From assembly GCF_025351295.1 (NCBI RefSeq), contig NZ_JANXWD010000093.1, forward strand, positions 1-49,181: a stretch of 49,181 bases of DNA. Reading direction: 5' to 3'. The DNA comes from Phenylobacterium sp. Lineage in GTDB: Bacteria; Pseudomonadota; Alphaproteobacteria; Caulobacterales; Caulobacteraceae. Positions 43,380 to 49,181 of the stretch are shown here, piece after piece; the first letter of the stretch is position 1, and the number at the start of each line of letters is the position of its first letter. The position numbers and the translations under genes were made by a program. The notes under the pieces were generated by a model. The model searched no databases, was not told where the DNA came from, and saw only the letters and a program-made list of their open reading frames with translations.

Positions 43380-43877
43380 CTCCCTTCCTCTCCCGCGGCG
43401 CGCCACGGCGTTCACACATCTCTGAATTCGGTGGATTTGATCGGCGCCTGGCCCGGCCCCTTGCGGCGAGGAGGTATGGATGGCGTAACGCCATCCCCCA
43501 CGCGGTGTCATCCCGGTTTGGGCAAAGCCCAAGACCGGGATCCACGATCGTCACGGGCGGCCGTTTCGCCGCGCCGCCGCCGCGCAAGACGGGATGGCGA
43601 ATGCGCCCGGTCGTGGGTCCCGGTCTTCGCCTGGCGGCGAAACCGGGATGACACTCTTTGGTGGGTCGCGGCGGGTGCGGCGCGACGACGTGTGGCCAGC
43701 ATGTAGAAGGGTTTACGGCCAGCCTTGGCGGGATCGGTGAATCCTTCAACCGGCGGCGGGGGAGAGGAAAACGCCCCCGCGAGACCCCCGCCGCGGTGAG
43801 GCGGGCGTACGGAGTTGACGCGCGGGATGCGCCGGCCCCTACCCTGTGGCCTGCTGGCAAGAGTCGGGATCCCCAAC
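43380..43877. other. Intergenic region between amidohydrolase and amidase genes
   Basis: Nearly 500 bp. It contains the repeat pair 43505-43654, a short perfect hairpin ATGGCG-TAA-CGCCAT near 43482-43496, and a candidate amidase promoter TTGACG (43815-43820) with CTACCC 18 bp later (43839-43844). No coding sequence with convincing features. Confidence 0.55.
43505..43654. repeat. Inverted pair of REP-like hairpins, 150 bp
   Basis: Left unit: GTGTCATCCCGGTTT ... AGACCGGGATCCACG (43505-43546), a hairpin with inner GGGC/GCCC. Right unit: TCGTGGGTCCCGGTCTTCGCC ... AAACCGGGATGACAC (43611-43654), its mirror image. The two form one large palindromic element. The ends share GTCATCCCG with the element at 47981-48124. 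A mobile intergenic repeat of the REP/BIME type is the natural reading. Confidence 0.75.
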
Positions 43878-45287
43878 ATGTCGTCGACGGAAATCTGGCG
43901 CTGGTCGGCTGTGGAAACCGCCGAGGCGATCCGCGCCGGCCGGGCCACCTCGGAAGCCGTGGTCGGGGCCCACATCGCGCGGCTGCACGCCGCCAACCCC
44001 GCCCTCAACGCCGTCGTCGTCGACCTGACCGGCCCGGCCCTGGAGGCCGCCCGCGCCGCCGACCGCGCCCAGGCGGCGGGCGCGGCCCTGGGCGCGCTGC
44101 ACGGCGTCCCGGTCACCGTGAAGATTAACGTCGACGTCGAGGGCCAGGCCAACTCCAACGGCGTGCCCGGCCTCAGCCACGTCATCGCGCCTGGCGACGC
44201 CCCGGTGGTCGCCAACCTGAAGGGCGCGGGCGGCATCATCCTGGGCCTCACCAACACCCCGGAGTTCTCGCTGAGGGGGTTCACCGACAACCCGCTGCAC
44301 GGCCAGACCCTGAACCCCTGGGACCCGACCATCACCTGCGGCGGCTCGTCGGGCGGCGCCGGGGCCTCGGTGGCGGCCGGCATCGGGGCCATCGCCCACG
44401 GCAACGACATCGGCGGCTCGCTGCGCTGGCCGGCCTTCTGCTGCGGCGTCTCGACCATCAAGCCCACGCTGGGCCGCGTCCCCGCCTTCAACCCCAGCGC
44501 CGCCGCCGAGCGCCCGCCGATGGCCCAGCTGATGTCCGTCCAGGGGCCGATCTGCCGCGAGGTGGCCGATGTCCGCCTGGCCCTGGAGGTGATGAGCCGC
44601 CGCGACGTCCGCGACCCCTGGTGGGTCCCGGCCCCGCTCCACGGCCCGGCGGTCCCCCGCCGTGCCGCCAAGGCGAAGATCCCCGCCGACATGGTCTGCG
44701 ACCCCGAAGTCCTGGCCCGCCTGGACGCGGCCGCCGGCTACCTGGCCGACGCCGGCTACGAGGTGGCCGAGGTCGACGTTCCCGACATCACCGCCACCTT
44801 CAAGCTGTGGGTCGACCTGATCTCCACCGAGATCGATACGGTGCAGGCCGAGCAGATGCGGGCCCTGGGCAGCCCGCCCTTCATCGGCGCCCTGGAGGGC
44901 ATCCTCCACATCGCCGACATCCTGGACGCCGCCGGCTACATGCGGGCCGTGGCCTTCCGCGCCCGCCTGCTGCGCGAGTGGCTGCTGTTCCTGGAGACCT
45001 GGCCGGTGGTCCTGGCGCCGGTCTCGGTCAAGCCCACCCCGGCTTTCGACGCCGACCTCAGGGGCGACGCCGCGGTCCGCACGCTGTTCGAGAATGACCT
45101 GCGCTTCAACGCCGCCATCAGCGTGCTGGGCCTGCCCGTCGCCACCACCCCCATCGGCTTCGCGGCCGGCGCGCCCGTCGGCTGCCAGCTCATCGGCTCG
45201 CGCTACCGCGAGGACGTCTGCCTCGATGCCGCCGCCGCCATCGAGGCCCGCGTCGGCATCCTCGCCCACCAGCTCTGGGACCGCTGA
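43878..45287 (+). CDS. Amidase-signature enzyme
   Basis: 469 residues from the ATG at 43878; an upstream in-frame start at 43815 lies in the promoter area. The amidase triad is complete: Lys82 (PVTVKINVD), cis-Ser157 (GGSSGGAGASVAAG) and nucleophile Ser181 (GNDIGGSLRWPAFCCG). These enzymes hydrolyse amide bonds of small or aromatic amides. Substrate not predictable. No Glu-tRNA amidotransferase partners are adjacent, so it is not GatA. The next gene starts 4 bp after the stop. Confidence 0.92.
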   Translation: MSSTEIWRWSAVETAEAIRAGRATSEAVVGAHIARLHAANPALNAVVVDLTGPALEAARAADRAQAAGAALGALHGVPVTVKINVDVEGQANSNGVPGLSHVIAPGDAPVVANLKGAGGIILGLTNTPEFSLRGFTDNPLHGQTLNPWDPTITCGGSSGGAGASVAAGIGAIAHGNDIGGSLRWPAFCCGVSTIKPTLGRVPAFNPSAAAERPPMAQLMSVQGPICREVADVRLALEVMSRRDVRDPWWVPAPLHGPAVPRRAAKAKIPADMVCDPEVLARLDAAAGYLADAGYEVAEVDVPDITATFKLWVDLISTEIDTVQAEQMRALGSPPFIGALEGILHIADILDAAGYMRAVAFRARLLREWLLFLETWPVVLAPVSVKPTPAFDADLRGDAAVRTLFENDLRFNAAISVLGLPVATTPIGFAAGAPVGCQLIGSRYREDVCLDAAAAIEARVGILAHQLWDR

Positions 45288-45291
45288 ACCC

Positions 45292-47340
45292 ATGATCAGA
45301 GTTTTCCACCGGGGCGCCGCCGCGCTCGCCCTCGCCTGTGCCATGACCGTCGCCGCGCGCGCCGCCGAACCGCCGCTCGACGACAGCGCCCGCGACATCC
45401 GCGACGTCCGCGAGGTCGCCCTATCGCCTGACGGCGCGCAGGCCGCCGCCGTGATCACCGCCTCCACCGCCGAGGGCGGCCAGACCCACCTGTGGCTGCT
45501 GGGGACCGACGGCCAGGCGGCGCGGCAGGTCACCGCCTCGACCGGCGACAAGGAGCCGGGCGAGCGGGCCGCCGCCTGGTCCGGCGACGGCGCCCACCTG
45601 TTCTTCCTGGCCAAGCGCGGCGAGGTCATGCGCCTGCACCGGCTGCCCATGGCCGGCGGCGAGGCCCAATCCCTGACCCTGGCGCGCTCCGCCAAGGGCG
45701 ACCTCACCGCCGGCTGGAGCCGCAAGGCCGAGGACGTCGTCGACACCGCCGTCCGCGCCTATGAAGTGGCCCCGGACGATAAGCTCATCGCCGTCCTCGC
45801 CACCGACGGCGAGGCGGCCGACCGCGCCGCCCAGGTCAAGAAGAAGGACGACGCCGTCCGCTTCGGCCATGACGGGGTCGACAAGGTCCGGCTCTACCTG
45901 GTCCTGGCCGCGGGCGGCGAGGCGCGGGAGGTCGCCCTGCCCGACAACGTCCAGTCCGCCCGCTGGAACGCGGCGTCGGACGAGCTCGTGGTGGTGACCG
46001 CCCCCGACGACGAGGACCTGGCCTCGGCCGCGCGCCTGTGGCGGGTCAAGGCCGCCGACCCCGCCGCCGTCGAGCTGACCGGCGTGGCGACGACCGTGCG
46101 CCAGGCCGCCTGGACCGCCGCCGGCGTCGTCTACCTGGCGCAATGCGAGGAGGACGCCCCGCCCGGCTGCCTCGAGCTCTATGCCTATGACCCGGCCCGC
46201 CGCATGGCGCACGGCCTGACCCGCGGGCTGAAGGGCTCCCTGGCCGACAGCTTCGTTGTGGAGCGCGGCGGCAAGACCCTGGTGACCCCGGTGATGGCGG
46301 GCGTGGACCAGAAGCTGGCCCGCATCGACCTCGCCACCGGGGCCTTGACCTGGATCGAGGCCGCCCAGCCGGTGGTCTCCGCCGCCTGGACCAATCCGCG
46401 CGAGACCGGCTGGGTGCTGCTGGCCGGCGGCCCGACCCAGCCGCAGACGGCCTTCTTCGCCCCGAAGCTGGGCGCGCCTCTGGTGAAGCTGGCCGGGCCG
46501 GTGCTGGTCCCGTCCGAATGGCCGGCCACCCCCAGCCAGCGGGTCGAATGGACCAATGGCGCGATGACGCTGCAGGGCCTGCTCTACCTGCCCAAGGCCG
46601 TGACCGGCGTGCGCGTGCCCCTGGTGGTCAACGTCCACGGCGGGCCCACCGGCGTGTTCCAGGACCGCTACGCCAACCTGGTGAACCTGCTGGTGGCCCA
46701 GGGCTGGGCGGTCTTCCAGCCGAACCCGCGCGGCAGCCTGGGCTATGGCGCGGCCTTCTCGGCGGCCAACCGGAACGACCTCGGCGGCGGCGACTACACC
46801 GACATCATCAGCGGCGTGGACGCGGTGATCGCGCGATACCCGGTCGACGCCGCCCGCATGGCCCTGATCGGCTACAGCTACGGCGGCGAGATGGCCGGCT
46901 TCGTCGAGGGCCGCACCGACCGTTTCAAGGCCCTGGTCGCCGGCGCCCCGGTGATCGACCAGTTCAGCGAATACGGGACCGAGGATGGCTCGTTCTACGA
47001 CCGCTGGTACTACGGCAAACCCTGGGAGCACTTCGCCGACGCCTGGCGCCAGAGCCCGCTGGCCCGGGTCGGCCACGCCAGGACGCCGCTCCTGCTGCTG
47101 CAGGGCGAAGACGACCCCACCGACCCGCTGGGCCAGTCCCAGGAGATGCGCCGCGCCATGGCCCAGGTCGGGGCGCCGGTCGTCCTGGTCACCTACCCCC
47201 GCGAGACCCACGCCACCCTCGGCCGCGCCTTCTCCGCCGGCCCCACCCGCGAACCCTGGCACGGCGTCGACCTGCGCCGCCGGATGATTGCCTTCATCGC
47301 CGACGCCTTCGCGGGGAAGGCCCCGGCGGCGGGGCGCTGA
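45292..47340 (+). CDS. Secreted S9-family prolyl oligopeptidase-like peptidase
   Basis: 682 residues. The signal peptide is MIRVFHRGAAALALACAMTVAARA. The middle is a seven-bladed propeller (VREVALSPDGAQAAAV, AAAWSGDGAHLFFLAKRGEVMRLHRLP). The C-terminal alpha/beta hydrolase has catalytic Ser529 (GYSYGGEM), an Asp in GEDDPTDP (about 607-612) and His640 (RETHATLG). It probably degrades oligopeptides in the periplasm. It is translated directly after the amidase gene, a 4-bp gap that suggests one operon. Length is normal for the family. Confidence 0.9.
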   Translation: MIRVFHRGAAALALACAMTVAARAAEPPLDDSARDIRDVREVALSPDGAQAAAVITASTAEGGQTHLWLLGTDGQAARQVTASTGDKEPGERAAAWSGDGAHLFFLAKRGEVMRLHRLPMAGGEAQSLTLARSAKGDLTAGWSRKAEDVVDTAVRAYEVAPDDKLIAVLATDGEAADRAAQVKKKDDAVRFGHDGVDKVRLYLVLAAGGEAREVALPDNVQSARWNAASDELVVVTAPDDEDLASAARLWRVKAADPAAVELTGVATTVRQAAWTAAGVVYLAQCEEDAPPGCLELYAYDPARRMAHGLTRGLKGSLADSFVVERGGKTLVTPVMAGVDQKLARIDLATGALTWIEAAQPVVSAAWTNPRETGWVLLAGGPTQPQTAFFAPKLGAPLVKLAGPVLVPSEWPATPSQRVEWTNGAMTLQGLLYLPKAVTGVRVPLVVNVHGGPTGVFQDRYANLVNLLVAQGWAVFQPNPRGSLGYGAAFSAANRNDLGGGDYTDIISGVDAVIARYPVDAARMALIGYSYGGEMAGFVEGRTDRFKALVAGAPVIDQFSEYGTEDGSFYDRWYYGKPWEHFADAWRQSPLARVGHARTPLLLLQGEDDPTDPLGQSQEMRRAMAQVGAPVVLVTYPRETHATLGRAFSAGPTREPWHGVDLRRRMIAFIADAFAGKAPAAGR

Positions 47341-47354
47341 TGGGCGCCCGCGAC

Positions 47355-47388
47355 TTGACGGCGTCGCCGATATGTTCTAGTTTTGTTC
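47355..47388 (+). promoter_or_regulatory. SOS (LexA) box over a sigma-73-like promoter
   Basis: GTTC (47374-47377), seven bases, GTTC (47385-47388) is the exact alphaproteobacterial LexA box. TTGACGG (47355-47361) fits the Caulobacter -35, and TCTAGTTT (47376-47383), 14 bp later, the -10 region, inside the LexA box. LexA binding would block this promoter. Predicted start of transcription is at or next to the ATG at 47390. Confidence 0.75.
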
Positions 47389-47389
47389 C

Positions 47390-47953
47390 ATGTCGTCCGA
47401 TTTGGACATCGCCGCGCAACGCCTGTTGGGAGAGCTCGCAGAGCTCAGCCTCGCCGTGGCCCGCGACCTTGCGGCCGCGATCCACGAGAGCGACGACGAC
47501 GGCCAGATGATGGGCCTGACCCAGGCCTTCGCGAAGGTCGGCCGCTGCCTGCGCATGTCCTTGGCGCTCGCGATGCGCCTTGGGCGGGGCGAAGCCCTGG
47601 CCCCGGCCGCTGGGAACCGCGATGACCGCGACCTCGAACTTGAGACCGAGCGCGACGAGTCCGACTTCATCGAGGAACGACCCGAACGCCTCGACGACCG
47701 CGAAAATCTGTTCGACCGCCTGCCGTCCGGCGACCTGGACGTTCAGATCGCCACCGTCGCCCGCGCCCTGGCCTCGGCGGCCGGGGCCCTGCCAGCGGCC
47801 CGCAACTACCGCGATCGCTGCAAGGCGCTCGTGACCGAGGCTTGCCGCCTCTCACGCATGGAGCCGGATGCGCCTTCGCCCGACGAGGCGTGGCGCGCCG
47901 CCGCCGGGGCCACCGACGTGGCCATCGCCGCACCCCGTGGCCCGCCCCATTGA
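47390..47953 (+). CDS. Unknown protein under predicted LexA control
   Basis: 187 residues: a helical N-terminal part (AQRLLGELAELSLAVARDLAAAIHES), a charged acidic middle rich in Glu/Asp/Arg (DDRDLELETERDESDFIEERPERLDDRENL) and a helical C-terminal half. I do not recognise the family. The start is fixed by a perfect SOS box ending 1 bp before the ATG and a -10 element at the right distance, which implies an mRNA with almost no leader; no ribosome site is present. So the gene is expected to be induced by DNA damage. It is probably separate from the S9 gene, which ends 49 bp upstream. Confidence 0.8.
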   Translation: MSSDLDIAAQRLLGELAELSLAVARDLAAAIHESDDDGQMMGLTQAFAKVGRCLRMSLALAMRLGRGEALAPAAGNRDDRDLELETERDESDFIEERPERLDDRENLFDRLPSGDLDVQIATVARALASAAGALPAARNYRDRCKALVTEACRLSRMEPDAPSPDEAWRAAAGATDVAIAAPRGPPH

Positions 47954-48287
47954 GATCCTGAGCGTCATCTGACCCTTGAGCGTCATCCCGCGACGTGTTC
48001 GCGGGACCCATGGATCCACATCCCGGACAAATCGGATCAACCGCAGCCTCGCCGCTCGCGGCCCTTCGGCATGCCCGGCGTTCGATGCGCGGCATGGGTC
48101 CCGCGGACAGGCCGCGGGATGACGACGCTTGGAAGCCTGGTTAGGGCGGGACACGCCCAACGGAGGCCCGGCGTCAGCGCCCCTGAGCGATGGCGATCGA
48201 CAGCCGATCCAATTCCCTCTGGACTGACCTAGGGTCGAGGGCGGATTTTCCGCTCGAAGGCCCCGCGCCAGCTCACGAGGAACGACC
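47954..48287. other. Intergenic region between the SOS-box gene and the thiolase
   Basis: 334 bp. It holds the repeat pair 47981-48124. The remaining 160 bp before the thiolase should contain its promoter, but no strong element stands out. No coding sequence. Confidence 0.5.
47981..48124. repeat. Inverted pair of REP-like hairpins, 144 bp
   Basis: Left unit: CGTCATCCCGCG ... CGCGGGACCCATG (47981-48012). Right unit: CATGGGTCCCGCGG ... CCGCGGGATGACG (48093-48124), its mirror image. Each unit is itself a hairpin. The outer GTCATCCCG and GGGATGAC are the same as in the element at 43505-43654, though the inner sequences differ, so both belong to one family. Confidence 0.75.
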
Positions 48288-49181
48288 ATGCCCGAAGCCT
48301 ACATCATCGACGCCTGCCGCACCCCGCGCGGCATCGGCAAGGTTGGCAAGGGCGCGCTCGCCGACGAGCATCCCCAGCGCCTGGCCGCCCACGTCCTGGC
48401 CGCGCTCGCCAAGCGCAACGACCTCAACACCGCCGAAGTCGACGACGTGATCTGGGGCTGCTCGTCCCAGCGCGGCAAGCAGGGCAGCGACATGGGCCGC
48501 ATGGCTGCCCTCGACGCCGGCTTCGACGTCCGCGCCTCGGGCGTCACCCTCGACCGCTTCTGCGGCTCGGGCATCACCTCGGTGAACCTGGCCGCCGCCC
48601 AGATCATGTCGGGTATGGAAGACCTGGTCATCGCCGGCGGCTGCGAGATGATGTCCTACACCGCCTCGTCGGCGCCGCCGCGCCAGCCCGGCGACGGCCC
48701 GCCGCTGATGGACGCCGGCAATGTCCACCTGCGCAAGCTGCACCCGCAGTCGCATCAGGGCATCTGCGCCGACGCCATCGCCACGCTTGAGGGGATTCCC
48801 CGGGAAGCCCTGGACGAGCTGGCCTATGTCAGCCAGCAGCGCGCCGACCACGCCATCAAGAACGGCTACTTCGACCGCGCCCTGGTGCCGGTCTATCACC
48901 TCGACGGCAGCCTCGCCCTCGACCGTGAGGAGTTTCCGCGTCCGCAGACCACCATGGAAGGCCTCGGAGCCCTCAAGCCCTCGTTCGAGGCCATGGCCAA
49001 TGCGCCGCTGGACGACCAGGGCACCACCTTCGCGGGCCTGATCAACCAAGTCTATCCGGACCTGAAGATCCAGCACTTCCACCATGCCGGCAATTCCTCA
49101 GGCGTGGTGGACGGGGCGGCCGCGGTGCTGATGGCCTCGCCGGAGTATGCCCGCAAGAACGGCCTGAAGCCGCGCGCCCGG
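48288..49181 (+). CDS. Acetyl-CoA acyltransferase (thiolase), 3' end beyond the window
   Basis: The first 298 residues, from the ATG at 48288 with GAGGA about 8-12 nt upstream. MPEAYIIDACRTPRGIGKVGKGALADEHPQRLAAHV is the usual thiolase start, and Cys92 in DRFCGSGITSVN is the acyl-accepting nucleophile. The His- and Cys-containing C-terminal motifs lie beyond the edge. The enzyme condenses or cleaves 3-ketoacyl-CoA; the QSHQGICADAIATLEGIPREALDELAY section is of the FadA/degradative type. Operon partners to the right are not visible. Confidence 0.93.
   Translation, partial: MPEAYIIDACRTPRGIGKVGKGALADEHPQRLAAHVLAALAKRNDLNTAEVDDVIWGCSSQRGKQGSDMGRMAALDAGFDVRASGVTLDRFCGSGITSVNLAAAQIMSGMEDLVIAGGCEMMSYTASSAPPRQPGDGPPLMDAGNVHLRKLHPQSHQGICADAIATLEGIPREALDELAYVSQQRADHAIKNGYFDRALVPVYHLDGSLALDREEFPRPQTTMEGLGALKPSFEAMANAPLDDQGTTFAGLINQVYPDLKIQHFHHAGNSSGVVDGAAAVLMASPEYARKNGLKPRAR

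Noticed and set aside
45421..47262. 613-residue minus-strand frame
   Set aside because: It is antisense to the S9 peptidase, which has a full catalytic triad and signal peptide.
1..49181. CRISPR arrays, tRNA or rRNA genes, intact insertion sequences
   Set aside because: No regularly spaced direct repeats, cloverleaf or rRNA signatures and no transposase-like proteins were seen on reading the window; small RNAs cannot be excluded without a covariance-model search.

Overview
The window is GC-rich, densely packed alphaproteobacterial DNA. It most resembles Caulobacteraceae (Caulobacter or Phenylobacterium type). The reasons are GTTC-N7-GTTC SOS-box architecture, a CysN/CysC fusion, divided methylmalonyl-CoA mutase genes, many ATGA/GTGA start-stop overlaps, and TCATCCCG-type dispersed repeats. 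This assignment comes from remembered family patterns, not from a search. No rRNA, tRNA, CRISPR array, intact insertion sequence or prophage was seen.

Layout. 1-10 kb: part of an exopolysaccharide or surface-glycan locus (two related parallel beta-helix proteins, a flippase, two glycosyltransferases, a methyltransferase, galE), interrupted by a DNA-alkylation repair pair (Ada/AlkA fusion plus ogt) and a 38-residue membrane peptide. 10-16 kb: a spinster-type MFS transporter, cysD-cysNC (sulfate activation), a gamma-carbonic anhydrase, and a PhoH-family ATPase behind a structured leader that ends in a terminator. 16-22 kb: marR plus a DHA2 efflux pump with a clear palindromic operator, an M1 aminopeptidase split by an in-frame TAG, and a Fic-domain protein. 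22-28 kb: a complete sulfate-uptake operon on the minus strand (porin, binding protein, cysT, cysW, cysA). 28-34 kb: a nitronate monooxygenase-like oxidoreductase, the two methylmalonyl-CoA mutase subunits with a dispersed repeat between them, and a cupin protein. 34-41 kb: a DUF1778/GNAT toxin-antitoxin pair, an MFS transporter, a phospholipase D-like protein, a large redoxin/cytochrome/copper-monooxygenase lipoprotein and a higBA pair. 41-49 kb: two transglutaminase-like proteins, an N-formylglutamate amidohydrolase, an amidase, an S9 peptidase, an unknown gene with a perfect SOS box at its start, and a thiolase cut by the right edge.

How the genes connect. The porin-sbp-cysTWA operon would bring sulfate in, and cysD-cysNC would convert it to APS and PAPS, so two distant operons here form one sulfur-assimilation route. 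MutA and MutB (propionyl-CoA to succinyl-CoA) and the thiolase belong to acyl-CoA metabolism. The glycan genes look like part of one export/assembly locus.

Items most worth following: the SOS-box gene at 47.4 kb with a probably leaderless mRNA; mutually exclusive terminator and antiterminator pairings ahead of phoH; two beta-helix proteins sharing an equally spaced set of RSD and HPD-I-Q residues; the four-domain lipoprotein; and several genes that look recently broken (aminopeptidase TAG, higB frameshift, a GNAT toxin without a normal start codon and with its expected Tyr replaced, a displaced copy of the mutB tail, a VOC protein remnant).
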